Assembly: GCA_902702965.1 (NCBI GenBank)
Contig: CACRXP010000001.1
Location: 3,885,325-3,949,324, forward strand
DNA length: 64,000 bases
From: Spirometra erinaceieuropaei
Lineage: Eukaryota > Platyhelminthes > Cestoda > Diphyllobothriidea > Diphyllobothriidae
Reading direction: 5' to 3'
In this document: one piece after another, positions 46,348 to 57,532 of the stretch
How positions within the stretch are numbered: position 1 is the first letter of the stretch
How the letters are laid out: each line of letters begins with the position of its first letter
Program-made: the position numbers and the translations under genes
The notes under the pieces: model-generated
The model's input: the letters and a program-made list of their open reading frames with translations, nothing else
The model's database searches: none
Told to the model about the DNA's origin: nothing

Positions 46348-49300
46348 CTGTAGTGGTAGTAGTAGCTGTAGTGGCAGTAGTAGCTGTAGTAGCAGTAGTA
46401 GTAGTAGTAGTGGTAGTAGTAGTAGTAGTAACAGCTTCAGTTACAGGATGCTGTAGGTTGAAATGGCCATCAACTCCCACCTCATACGTAGTGCACCTGT
46501 CTATGACCTTACTGCATAGCCGCGTTCTGTTGGCGCAAACCCTGACAAGAATTGTTTTCTGAGGCTTGTGACCTCTCAATGCCGCTGTGGCTATCGGCGA
46601 GAACTACGTCCTTCACCGCTCTCATTCTCTCTCTCTCCCTAGGTATTGGTACCTCAGCCTGATCGCCTGTTTTCACAACGAGACGACCTGTGAGTGGGAG
46701 ACCTCTGCACTACCACGACCGGGCAGCCAGTCGGCTGAGAGCCAACTGGCCTGTAATGACACCAGCTTATCTCTGGAAAACGCCACCGCATCCCTGGTGT
46801 CGTCTCAGAAGCAGTTATGTCTTCCCATGACCATAGACTATGACATTTGGTTGGTGAACGGAGTTCCGAGCCTGCAGGACTACTACCGTTTTGAGCATCA
46901 GTTCTCCTTCGAAGATCATGATATCTTCGAGATGTATCTCGTCTTTTGTCTGCTGTACCTCTTCCTCTCCGTCATATTCCACGTCAGTCAACCTTTTTCC
47001 AATCATTTTTCTGGCTTTTCTTGTTCTTTTAGAAATTCTTGTCGCTCTCCCTCCTTACGCAACGTGCCTTTCACCCTTAACGTTGTTCGGTAGCACTTAA
47101 CCTTGCTGTCGGGAGTTGATGCGCACCAGTTACAGCGAAATTTTGCTGCCTCTCGACCCCTGACTCTCGTCCATTGTTGCACAAGGGACTGGTTTCGTCC
47201 ACGAATTCACATGAAACAGGTTCACTTCGTTGTCGATCAGTCTGAGAAGATGAAAATGCAAGGCCTCACTTACTTCGCACCAGAATATGGAGCAGCCCTG
47301 CAACTGTGAGCTAGACTATCTTATATAGGTCTTCCGTGGTATAATGCCTTAGTTCTTCTCCGGAAATATGGCCGAGCGAGTACCTATTGCCCCCCCCCCC
47401 CCGCTATGCGACCGCTTCCGAGGGCTCTAGCTGGAATACCTTGTTCTGTCAGATAGATGAACGGTTGAGAACACGTGTGTTCGCAGTTCATTGGCTAGAG
47501 GGCTGAACTTTGTCTCGTTGCTATACGACCGACTGTAATCGTAGTGTCGGATCTTTGCGGCCTCACAGTGAGATGCGACTAGTTGGTGACTACGACGGGA
47601 CGTCGGTCGGAAATGGCCATCCCGGCAACACTCACTTTCTTCAGCATCCCTAGCTCCAGAGACGGCAACTTGCTAAGGACCCAAACAATTTTTATTAAGC
47701 CGACATGGTGGAATTATATGGCTTATTTTATGGGCTTTTAACTCACCACTGTGCCGAAGGAAATCTTCAAACTATCTACTGCCTATCCTTCCACTCCTCT
47801 TTACATCAATGCTGTGCCTAGTTACCAGACGACTGCCTCACGGTTCTCTAAATCAACATTGGTCGAATCCAGTCTTCTCTGGCACAGTACTTGTCAGAGT
47901 CAGTTTGCCCGGAAAGATGATTAGCTTTTGTAACTTATAGTTACGATCTGTAGAACTTCAAAAACGGGAAGTGTTTAAACGCCCTCCATCCCTCATAGAT
48001 GCCTACAAACTGAAGTGAAGCTTATCACCTCTTGGCTAGCTTACTTTGACGTTTGCCGTTGTACAGGCATCCGTGTCTCTGGTTTTTGTCAAATTAGTGT
48101 CGTCCTTCGCCACGGCTAAATGATGCCACAGTGGGGTCTGAAAGCGTGATTTACCAACCAGTTATTAGTCAAATTAATCCTGTTAGCGACTGTGAAGCCA
48201 TCCTACTGGCCACTGGTACATTTTCTACCGGAGAATAACTGACGACACGACCGGGTTGACAACTTCTGGCTTGTATGCCGTCGGCAGTCAGCCGTGGCGG
48301 GAAGACCCCGGGGTATGAACGGGAGTTCAGTCAGTCGTTGAGCTAAACGCTTTGCCTCTTGAGCCACGGTTTCGCGTTCTGCCGGTTGCCATAGCGGGTA
48401 TTTGGGGTCAAATGTGAATTGCGTTTATCGATTTGATCTAATTGTAGAAAGGACCGCGGACATGTTGCTTTGCCCCGGCGTTCCCATCCCGAACTCCTGG
48501 GCGGCTGCATAGCGATGAGCACTCGATGATCCAGAAGTATCCCGGCTGCCGCTCTACATGCTTTGTAGTTGTATGGGTGTTTTGTCTGACCCCAGTGCCA
48601 TCAACACTACGAAACAGTGTATTTCGAGCTATCGATAGTGTTGTACGAGCCCTAATCCGTGTTTCAGGCAGTATGGAACTTTGCCCGTTTTAATTGACCT
48701 TTGGAACGCTGTTGGGGGGTGAAGCCGCGCTTGATGGCGTAGATGACGAGCACATCCCAGTGTAAGCCTGGGCGGCTTAACGAAAATGTTAAACGAAGAC
48801 AATATACACACGATACTTTCATTACGGTTGCGTTTACTACAATATCAGTGTACTGGTATGGCATGCCTAACTATTTTCAAGGTTTTCGAGAGTGAAAATA
48901 GAGGCGTTAACAAAGTCGAAAGGTCGTAACGTTAGTCTAACGAGCATCAAAGGTCCCGCTTTATTAGAGGGTTTCAGTTAGAGTAGAGGGCTGCCTTCTG
49001 TGCATTGTATGTTTTGTTTGACCAAGTTTGTACGTAGGCCCGAGTGTGCGCGGTTCCCAGCGAGAGTAGCCGCTGAACGACTTGGTCGTCCCAACCCGAC
49101 CTCACCTGCCTCACAGTTCTCGTCTATGGCCTGTAGTTTTGAAACCCTGAATGCACGTGTAACGGCAGGTCGGGTTCAAAATTATTCGGGAATTGGAAAA
49201 GTTTTATAAAAGTGAATTATACCCTTCCTTCGAGTATAAACTTGAAAGAAGACGTAATTTTTTACTGAATGAGCAAAAGAATGACTATTTTTATGCATGT

Positions 49301-52300
49301 TTTCTATGAAATATAATTGAATCTTTAAGGGCGTCGAAAATCAAAGAAAAAATGCATGCTACTTAAGTAGTCGTTTTTTTACAGAGTACGGTTTTTGGAT
49401 GCAGCCGGAAAAACGTTTTTTTCGAAAGCCATCGTCCTGGGGTAACTGAATTATTATAGAATTATGCTGCACGATGATTGGTTTTATAATCCTACTTAAT
49501 TTGTCTTTTCGAAACGGAAATGCTTTTCGGAAGTTCTGTTGAGATTTAATGAGTTAGCCCACTTACTGGAAGTCATCACCACCACCACGCTTCCCATCCC
49601 CTCCCTGGATAGTGGTATTCGTCGCCCCCTTTGAAAGCTGCTCCCTCCCCTGTCCCTATTTTGTTCAGATCGTATTGCCGTCTTTATTATTATATTTTCT
49701 AAACTCCCTTTTCCCCTGCATCTCTGCCTGACTCTAGTTTAAGTACAAGGGGGAATACGAGCCGCTGGCAGTCCTCCTCTTTGCTCACATCTGGCTTTCC
49801 TTCGCTTCTGCCGCTTTGCACACCATCCACTTTGCCATCTTCTCCTTTGACGGCCACGGCGTGCCCGCGCTGCTCTTTCTCGGTGGCCTAGTAGGCAGCT
49901 GCTCTGAAGCTCTCCTCCTCATCCTCCTCCTCACCACCGCGGACGTCGGCTTCCCCATCTTTCCAGCTGAGCTGGCCCACTTTGAGCGAAAGGTGCGACG
50001 CTACCGAAAACGCCAGTACCAGCGTGTGCACAGCGTCCTGGGCGAGGATGGTGATCGACGCAAGAAAATACCGCCCAATGTCGCCGCCACTTGGACTGCC
50101 AGCCGTACTAAAAATGTGGACTTCCGCGCTGCGTTGGCGCAGTCAACCAGCACTGCGGACCTCATGACGGTGAGCAGTTTCAACCCCTATGATCGCACGC
50201 TGGAGGAGCAGGAAACGGTACTGTGCGGTTGTATCAAATGCACGGCTTCCAAAAGCAGGAAGATGGTCTACCTCGTTGTCATGCTGGTCGTCTTCCTGTC
50301 TGTGGAACTCGGACTATATGTGTGGGCTCTTGTAAGTCCTGCCCTCTGTACTATGTGTCGTTTCTATTGACTGCGAATACAGCAAGACAGCTACTTGATA
50401 TTGTGCAGAAGGTTAATCTGGAGACCCAAATCGTTACAGGGCTGGAGGTGCCAGTGTGGCATTGGTAGTCATGAGTTCCTATGAGGAACTTGCGTATCAT
50501 TTGAGGTTAAGCAGTTGGCTACAAGAAGGTCATCTCAACGCTCTTTTTTAACAAAACAGTTCTCATAAATCCTCTGACTGGATCTACACATCCTATTCTG
50601 GAGAAGCGTTCCAACCTTCATGCCAGAGGAGGTGAGGACTAAAAACTGGCATGTGTAACTGAAAATACAGCGGGTATTTCGACTAACCGCCCGACCACCC
50701 CATTGAATCAAACCGTCGGCCATAGAATGGTAGTTATGATGATAATGACTTGCGTGTTTGTATGAAAGAAGATTGTGTGGCAGTGGTCTCTTATTCTCTT
50801 GGGTGATATTTGTGTTTAAGGCAGCGATAGTAAGCTCATGCGACGGGGACGGCGAGAGTCCCCTAACTGTCTTGGATGCCCTGAGATGTCTTCCCGGTGT
50901 TGTGGTATTGAGTGCGAACCGTATCGTTCGAAACCAGGTCAGTGTACCTCATTTAGGTAACCGTTCTCAGGCAAGCCTGTCTGAACGTCGCCTCTACTCC
51001 GTCCATTTGGTAAGAAGTTGAACGCAGAATATTTTACACTGTCTGCAGTAGGTGGGCTAACTCATAAAATGTCAACCGAAATTCCGAAATGCGTTTTCGT
51101 TTCGAAAAGATTAATTAAGTAGGGTTGTAAAACTAGTCAGCCTGCAACATAATTATATAATACTTCAGTTATCGCAGGATGCCGGCTTTCGAATTAACTT
51201 CCTTTCGGCTGCATGCAAAAACTATACTCTGTAAAAAATGACTACTTAAGTGGCATGAATTTTTCTCATTGATTTTCGATGCCCCTAAACTTCCAATTAT
51301 GTTTCATTGGAAAACATGCATAAAAATATTCATTCTTTTACTCATTCGGTAGACACTTGCGGCTTCTAATTTTATACTAAAAAGGGACATAATTCGTTTT
51401 TTAAAAAGTTTCTAATTGTGGGGCTTTTAAATACCATGAAATGGCCGTTTATAAATCGTCATATATCTGCATTTACCAATGTGGCTTGTAGAGTTAACAA
51501 TATGGCTCAAATCCACTGCTTAATTTTATGAACCCTATATGGTCCCCCTTTATTACGGTAGAGAAATAAGTGGTTTTTCGTACGCGTAAAATATACGGCT
51601 TGTAGTTTGGGAACCCTGAATGCAAGTGTAACGGCAGGTGGTGGTTCAAAATTATTGGGGAATTGGAAAAGTTTTTGAGAACCGAATTATACCTTTCTCC
51701 GAGTATTAGATTGGAAGAAGACGTAATCTATCGAATGAGCAAACGAATGAATATTTTTTTGCATGTTTTCCATGAAATATAATTGGACTTTTAAAGGCAT
51801 CGAAAATAAATGAGAAAAATTCATGCTACTTAAGTAGTCATTTTTTACAGAGTGTAGTTTTTGCATGCATCCGGAAAATGACAGACTACGGGAAACAGGG
51901 AATCTCACAGAACCGAAAGTCACGTCTGCCTTCTGACGTCCTTTACTCTGTATGTTTTTGCTTGAATACGACGAGCTGTGGCCTAGCAGAATCAGTCTAT
52001 GTGGGTTAACAGTGCTGTTGTAGTGTACCTGGGACTGATTTGTCTCCAGTTGGTTTCTTCCTGCTGGCGAGCAAATACCTGTCACCGAGGCCCTGCATCG
52101 TTTGAACTTATAAACAATTATTGCTTGACGCATTGTTTCCCCCTCCCCTAGGTGGATCAGGACCGTGTACTGGATATCACCGTGTGGAACACAACCCCTG
52201 GACGTCTCTGGGTGGCTGCCCGATTGGCAATCACCTTCTGGTTCCTCTACATTCTTCGCAACAGCAACGAGGCCAAGTTTAACGGAGTGGTGGAACCCCT

Positions 52301-54207
52301 GCACTTTGCTGCCAGTTTCCTTCTTTGGCTTCTCTCCCTGCCTGTCACTGTTTTTCTGGCAGAGACAAGCATGTCACCCCTTTGGCGCAAGAAGACGGTC
52401 ATTGGTGGGTCTTCGTCCGCCTGCGGTTTTTTACCTTGTTATTTGTGCCCACTTATATGCATAATCTTTTAAATAGGCAACCACAAAGTGGTATGTTTAC
52501 GATCACACCTGTCAGTTCTATTTAAGATGCCTCCCGGTCCCTCTCATCAAGTCGCTAGATCAGCTCGTCAGAATAAGATGCAAGTTCTATTTAAATTTAT
52601 TAGGCACCGATCGGCCTAATGGCATGTCACCTTGGGAAAACTTTTGTTCCAACGACGTTCCCATTGGTGAAATCAAGCAAAATCCAGTTTCTCTTGTTGA
52701 ACCCCATCTTATTTAATTCAACAGAGTCAAGGATGACACGAAACCCTGGAAAGCTGTTTTGGAATCTACACTTAGAATGTTGGCAGATAATAAGCCGTCA
52801 TATATGAAATCACATAAATTATTAGACGATGTTTAGATGTAAACTTCTCTGAAACATTATTATTGGACGTTATTGTATTTCTACTTCCATATTTACTACG
52901 TTTTTGGTATGAGAATACATTCTATACATTTTAAAAACGAAGTTTACTAAATTAGAGCCATTTCTGACGTTTTCGGGATATTGCGCTTTTCTACAATAAT
53001 CGGCATTTCTAAACAACGCAACACTACCTTTTATGTTTTTAATTCCTTTAAACTTGTACTTAAGTAACATAGACATTTGACTCGTGAAACGGCGTCGGTT
53101 TTCGAGTGATTGGCAATCATTCGTAAATTTCGACACGTTTCATGAGTTAAATCACTAGCTGTATGAGTGCCTAGGATTTGGTATGACTGGCCTACGACTA
53201 CATGTAAACCCGAAATGGCCATTCTAGCCTCCTTCATCATTGTCGGTAATACTTGTTTACCTTATAACTGGATATTGGTTGCGGAATTGGTGACTTCTGT
53301 AAAGGAAGAACGACTGCCTAGCTCACATGTGATTACACCGAAGAGTGTAAAGACGCCCAGCGCATCAACAGTTCAACCGTCATTTCCGCCGATATCAACC
53401 GTGCGTTCCACGGCAGAAACGGTGACTTGGGCGCGAATTACTTTTTAGTGATAGACTTGCGCAGCATCTACTGCACTCTCTCCTCCTCCTTCCCCACCTG
53501 GCCCCGATGTCGTGACAGACTCAAGATGATCGGAGGCTGCAGAGGGCGTAGGTGGCCGACTGTTGTAACTAGGACCGTAACAAGCACATGAGATGGAGAG
53601 GACGAACAAATATGAACGCAGAGTCAGAATGAGAATACCCTATAACAGGGCATTATTCACCTTACAATTGACGTACTGGGACTAAAACGAGAAATAGAAA
53701 AGCAGTAGATAATATGGAATTTAGCCAGGGGCTTATGTAAGCATGACACCGACACGACGAAAACGCGTACCTAGGCGTAACATCACACGCCCGGTGATTG
53801 TCCAGCTCATCTACAGCGTGGATCGTGGCCCGTCAGGAGAATGCCGATCAACTACACGCTCAGTTCTATCCTTACACATCGGCCATTGTTCGCAGAATTA
53901 GTGTCTGCGGTGGACGCGGTCCTACTGTTGACTCTGTCATATTTATGTCTCATAAACTTGGTTTTGGTTTTTAAATCAGATCAACTGACAGCCACTCCCT
54001 CCGTTGCTAACGTCATTTAGATTGTTTTGATCGTTTTCAGGGCCGATTTGTTGCTGAGTGTGAAATCGCCAGCCGCAACTCTCTGTTGTTTTTCCTGTCG
54101 TTCTTATTTTGCCTTCTTCAAATTTGCCTGTCTCCCTCCTTAGGTGTCACTTACTTCTTCGATTTTGTGGCATCGGTCCTCTTCGTGCAGATGATAAACC
54201 GATCGAA
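41635..54207 (+). CDS. GPR180/TMEM145-type seven-transmembrane protein (GpcrRhopsn4 family), ends incomplete
   Basis: Exons on the plus strand: 41635-42040, 46643-46982, 49738-50331, 52152-52404, 54144-54207, with GT/AG introns and matching phases (about 552 residues). Seen: an extracellular Cys-containing N-terminus, the junction VQDMRQPR|YWYLSLIACF, the family signature DYDIWLVNG then FEHQFSF, and seven hydrophobic segments (one in exon 2, three in exon 3, two in exon 4, one in exon 5). This order and the two signatures fit the intimal thickness-related receptor / TMEM145 family, whose biochemical role is poorly known. Odd: the loop between TM3 and TM4 is about 90 residues, basic and Cys-containing, much longer than I recall in vertebrate members. 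The gene is interrupted by TIR elements and an assembly gap, all intronic. The true N-terminal exon and the exon after 54207 are not established. TMEM145 or GPR180 orthology is not resolved. Confidence 0.85.
42545..42795 (+). mobile_element. LINE-B 3' end
   Basis: Encodes REES, LQRSTDAARTCRGTILETIE and SGLIRCDH, matching the LINE-B C-terminus at 24840-24940. Directly followed by a CAC microsatellite. Lies in intron A of the seven-TM gene. Confidence 0.65.
42796..42878. repeat. (CAC)n/(CAT)n microsatellite
   Basis: About 22 CAC units followed by CAT units, abutting the LINE-B 3' end. Confidence 0.95.
42965..43345. mobile_element. Two tRNA-like SINE sequences in inverted orientation
   Basis: Minus copy (42970-43110): GGGGCCTCGTAGCTCAGGTA, GTTAGAGC. 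Plus copy (43200-43345): GGGACCTCGTAACTCAGGCG, GCTAGGGC and a B-box-like GTGGATTCGAGGC. Both are preceded by ACCCAAATGTRATTAAACTC, giving an inverted repeat of about 145 bp per arm. The anticodon stem does not fold, so these are not functional tRNAs. Confidence 0.65.
43346..44060. other. Unrecognised intron sequence
   Basis: Open frames at 43494-44013 match no known protein. In intron A of the seven-TM gene. Confidence 0.3.
44060..44420 (+). repeat. Family A copy
   Basis: GGAGGAGGAGAGAGTGCGGT, AGTCACCGTTTCTGCC and AGCACACGGTGGACATCATC are all in family A order. Confidence 0.65.
45167..45452. other. Assembly gap (286 N)
   Basis: Undetermined bases. The translated X runs across it are meaningless. 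Confidence 1.
45487..45622. repeat. Minisatellite remnant beside the gap
   Basis: CCAAGC(A/G)CGTTCATGCTC occurs at about 45489 and 45595, a period of about 107 bp, immediately right of the gap. Confidence 0.6.
45625..46267. mobile_element. Palindromic TIR element, copy 4 (partial)
   Basis: Central part plus one full arm, ending TAGCATATATACTGTA directly before a GTA microsatellite. In intron A of the seven-TM gene. Confidence 0.7.
46266..46432. repeat. (GTA)n microsatellite, about 165 bp
   Basis: GTA tract with GTG and CTG interruptions, beginning exactly where TIR copy 4 ends. Confidence 0.95.
46643..46982 (+). CDS. Seven-TM gene, exon B (ectodomain end and TM1)
   Basis: The acceptor CTCTCTCTCCCTAG is strong. 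The first G completes the split Arg, then YWYLSLIACF, several N-glycosylation sequons, LPMTIDYDIWLVNG, HQFSFEDHDIFEMY and TM1 (LVFCLLYLFLSVIFH). The donor is the weaker GTCAGT, phase 0. It is supported by the good family alignment across the junction with exon C. Confidence 0.85.
46983..49130. other. Intron B of the seven-TM gene, 5' part
   Basis: Contains a poly-C run (47391-47402), a SINE E piece at 47575-47690 (plus) and another at 48240-48400 (minus, with a tRNA-like CGTGGCTCAAGAGGCAAAGC). Otherwise unrecognised. Confidence 0.45.
49131..49568. mobile_element. Palindromic TIR element, copy 5 (one arm)
   Basis: Right-arm half only: TTCGGGAATTGGAAAAG, GCTACTTAAGTAGTCG, ending GAGTTAGCCCACTTACTG. 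Confidence 0.7.
49738..50331 (+). CDS. Seven-TM gene, exon C (TM2-TM4 and long loop)
   Basis: The acceptor is CTGACTCTAG, 198 codons in phase 0, and the donor is GTAAGT. It encodes FKYKGEYEPLAVLLFAHIW (TM2), ALLFLGGLVGSCSEALLLIL (TM3), a long polar, basic loop with CGCIKC, and MVYLVVMLVVFLSVELGLYV (TM4). Confidence 0.88.
51046..51877. mobile_element. Palindromic TIR element, copy 6 (right end truncated)
   Basis: Starts CAGTAGGTGGGCTAACTCAT and continues nearly collinear with copy 7; the second arm stops at GCATGCATCCGGAAAATGAC. In intron C of the seven-TM gene. Confidence 0.75.
52152..52404 (+). CDS. Seven-TM gene, exon D (TM5-TM6)
   Basis: The acceptor is CCCCCTCCCCTAG. It opens VDQDRVLDITVWNTTPGRLW, then TM5 (LAITFWFLYIL), FNGVVEPLHFAASFLLWLLS (TM6) and a short WRKKTVIG. 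The donor is GTGGGT, phase 1. Confidence 0.87.
52405..53310. other. Intron D, 5' part
   Basis: Nothing recognised except a SINE E tail at 53190-53270 (CCCGAAATGGCCATTCTAG). Confidence 0.4.
53310..53570 (-). repeat. Family A copy
   Basis: Reverse strand shows GGAGGAGGAGAGAGTGCAGT, CCCAAGTCACCGTTTCTGCC and ACGCACGGTTGATATC. Confidence 0.6.
54144..54207 (+). CDS. Seven-TM gene, exon E (TM7)
   Basis: The acceptor is TCTCCCTCCTTAG, 64 nt, completing Gly and then VTYFFDFVASVLFVQMINRS. The donor is GTGAGT with two bases (AA) left over, so at least one more exon must follow. Confidence 0.8.
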
Positions 54208-55767
54208 GTGAGTGCACGTTCATTGGCCCTGTTATACATGATGATGCAGTTTTTGCCGCAAACCGCAGGCTCACTGTTCGACCACCTGAATGCCCAACCA
54301 CAGAACTGGTCCCCTAGGGCTGCGTTCTGCCCCTCTGGCTTCCCACCGTCAACTTGCCTTAAGCCTTCCCCAGGTCCAACCCGCATTAGTTACTTTTATA
54401 GGCTGTTACACCTTCTCCGCAAGATAACATCTCTGACAAGAAAAATGTGATTAATAAGCAGCGGAAATTTCCAATGGTCTTAGACGTTAGTTGTACTGCC
54501 CCGCGTAGTAGACGCCTGACAGCAGCCTATGTAGACGTTGCAGTTGTTGCTTTACATGAAACTGTTCTGCTCGACTCCTTGACCCCTCGGAAAGTGTTAC
54601 AGGGACGCGCAGGCAGTAGTCCTCTAGACTTCAAAAAGTCCGCCTGACTCCTGACTCACCAATCAGCAGTTGCATGGACCAGTTTTGCTGTTGTTACTGC
54701 CATCGAACGTGGACGTCTCCGTCTATGTCCTCGGTACGCCAGTTAAGGCCTCTAAGATTGCGCTGAACGTCAGCTAGAGCCGTATAGGATGGTGAGGAAG
54801 ATCAAGCATGTCATAATACTACTACGGTCTGCGGTGGTCGTCTTAGATGCAGCCGATGTACGAGATCGGTGCTGACGTTACTGAGCGCGCACCCGCCCAT
54901 TCGTCAGGTCGGAGAGGCTGCTTATTTCGCGGCTGGCCCTCGCGGAAGGTCACCTATGAATTTGCATGGTAGCCAGGAAGGCAGCCTAACAGGTAGCCTC
55001 CGTCTTCCCGCGCTTCTCATCGCCCTGCTCAACCACTGTGCTTATGATACTGGTGTCTGTTTCCTGTATGTCTAGCCCTTTTTCACTGTCTTGTTTGTGC
55101 CTCTACACAGTCAGGAGTGTCTGACTGACTTCTGCTAATAACTTGGGATTCGCTGTGCGCGTAGAGAGCAAGACTTTTATTGTCAACATTCTGTCGCAAA
55201 ACGCGAGGTATCTACCAAGTTGGACGCTGCAGCACCCCTCACCATGAATGACTGTTAACTTTTGATGTTTGTGCCTGTTCTGGGTGCATACTGCTAGGCA
55301 TGGTCTAACAGAGTTCAACCTCCGTTTCCGGACTTATGCACATCGGAACCTTCTTTTTGGATACCAAAATGTTTTAACAAGGAACCCAGTAAAACAGGCA
55401 TGGTCTGTGGCGCCATGTTTATTGCAAGTGTTTTTTGGTTCTGTAAGCCTGCCTGACGGAGCTGTCACCCATTAATTTTTGCGGTGGCACTGCGTCCTCT
55501 CGGTGCCACTTTGTAGGCTCCATTTGCCATTTTTGTTAACAATTGCCCCCTCCACCCCCCTTATGCATGTGAAGAGCGACAGTAGCCGTCACCTGTTCTA
55601 CGTCATTCGTAATTAAATGCTCTTTCATGACGACTGTCACCTCGAGCTTAGGTATGTGCTTCATGATTCCGCATAGGTCGGCGTTTAGAATTAACACGTA
55701 GGGTTGGATATGTTCAAGAATTTTCGAAATACCGGAATAGCACTCCCGCCCACACAATCCTCATATG
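54208..55767. other. Sequence 3' of exon E
   Basis: Should include or precede the last exon of the seven-TM gene. In-phase candidates after plausible AGs are at 54321 (frame open to 54450, AAFCPSGFPPSTC), 54374 (stops after SNPH) and 54854 (frame open to 55075). None is supported by recognised homology. Confidence 0.3.
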
Positions 55768-56738
55768 CAGTAGGTGGGCTAACTCACGAAATGTCAACCG
55801 AAATTCCGAAATGCGTTTTCGCTTCGAAAGCATTAATTGGGTAAGGTTGTCAAACTGATCATCGTGCAGCATAATTCTATAATAATTCAATTGCCTCTGG
55901 ATGCCGATTTTCGAACGAACGTTTTTTTCGGCTGCATGCAAAAACGATACTCTGCAAAAAATGACCACTTATGTAGCTAGCATTTTTCTCATTGATTTTC
56001 GATGACCTGAAAAATCCAGTTATATTTCATGAGCAACACGCATAAAAATATTCGTTCTTTCGCTCATCCGGTAGCTCATTACGTTTTCTTCCAATTTTAT
56101 TCTCGAAGAAATAGTATAATTCAGTTTTTAAAAAATTTCTAATTGTGAGATTTTTTAATACCGTGAAATGGCCATTCATAAAACGTCATGCCTCTGCATT
56201 TACCAATGTGGCTTGTAAAGTCAACAAAATGGATCAAATCCATTGTTAAATTTTATAAACCCTATATGGTCTCCTCTGAATGCCGTAGAGAAATGTGTGG
56301 TTTTCCGTACGTGGAAAATATACGGCTTGCATATTTTAAACCCTGAATGCAAGTCAGGTCAGTTTCAATATTATTCGAGAATTGGAAAAGTTTTCGAATA
56401 CAGAATTATATCCTTCCTTCGAGAGTAAAATTGAAAGAGAACGCAATTTTCTACCGAATGAGCAAAGGAATGAATATTTTTATGCATGTCTTCCATGAAA
56501 TATAATTGAATTTTCATGGGCATCGAAAATCAATGTTAAAATACATGCTACATAAGTAGTCATTTTTTTGCATAGCAGTCGAAAAGAAGTTCGTTCGAAA
56601 GCCGACATCTCTAGGTAACCAACTTATTATAGAATTACGCCGCAGGCTGATTAGTTTTACAACCCTACTTAATTAATTTCGAAACGAAAATGCATTTCCG
56701 AATTTCGGTTGACATTTCATGAGTTAGCCCACCTACTG
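55768..56738. mobile_element. Palindromic TIR element, copy 7 (full length, 971 bp)
   Basis: Begins CAGTAGGTGGGCTAACTCAC and ends with the inverse GAGTTAGCCCACCTACTG. The arms (about 375 bp each, 55768-56145 and 56360-56738) are inverted copies with many substitutions. The central part of about 215 bp is unpaired. No ORF of transposase type. Confidence 0.85.
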
Positions 56739-56739
56739 T

Positions 56740-57532
56740 ACTAAGAGGTAATGCGCGTGAAGTCAGTTTATTGTGGATAAGGGACCGGGCTAAGCCCATA
56801 CCCGGGGTCTGTGCACACGGAGTTACATTCAGTGCTGAAAATGGTATTTCGCCCGTCCAAATCACGCTTGTGTAAGACCATTATCCTCGGATTTGATAGG
56901 CGACAATGTGAAATCCAATTGGTGGGACTGATGCCAGGAACTTCTTTAATGAATGCAACCTTGTACGAACAAACTTAAGGTGCGTTTTGAGTCTTTTCCC
57001 TAACGACAAGTAGGTGTAGTAGACACGGTCCTTTGGGTTGAAATGGATACCCCGTCATAAAAACGGGGACTGTGCGTACATGAGCACTGCGCCTTTATCT
57101 GCAGGTCGGTGACGTGCAGGGAAGGAAACTGTGTGCAAAGTTACCTAAGCGGTACAAAGCAGGGAGTGTGCTGCGATCGACATGTAGGCTGACAGTGGTA
57201 CCTAACTGTGGGGAGCACGTCTCCAACTAGGTCTCCTCGTATCCTTCATGTAGTTAAGGTGTTTAGTACGTAGCGCTCACATATGTGGTGCAGCATCCTA
57301 CCAAGGTTACCCCTTCCAAAGTTCGATAAGTAGTTGTGCCGCCATCGCCTGTCGCGCATGCGGATTTACACGTAGTTTATGCTGTTGTCGTCGTCAGGAA
57401 TGCCCCTTCACCGAAAGCGTCACATCCTACGTCGTGTATCCTCTTGGCAACCCTTTTTTGCCTAGAGGAGATATATGAGTAACTTGTGCTTTTTAAGGCG
57501 ACCCCTCAGTCGGCAGTCTGACGTAAATAACT
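56740..57532. other. Unrecognised spacer
   Basis: Between TIR copies 7 and 8; no coding or repeat match seen. Confidence 0.35.

Noticed and set aside
48440..48560. 5S rRNA-like stretch (CCCATCCCGAACTCC)
   Set aside because: Resemblance is limited to a short segment; the internal control region and terminal pairing of 5S rRNA are not found.
54447..54647. LINE endonuclease start (VDVAVVALHET)
   Set aside because: Match to the usual VDIAALSET motif is too short and the flanks do not agree.
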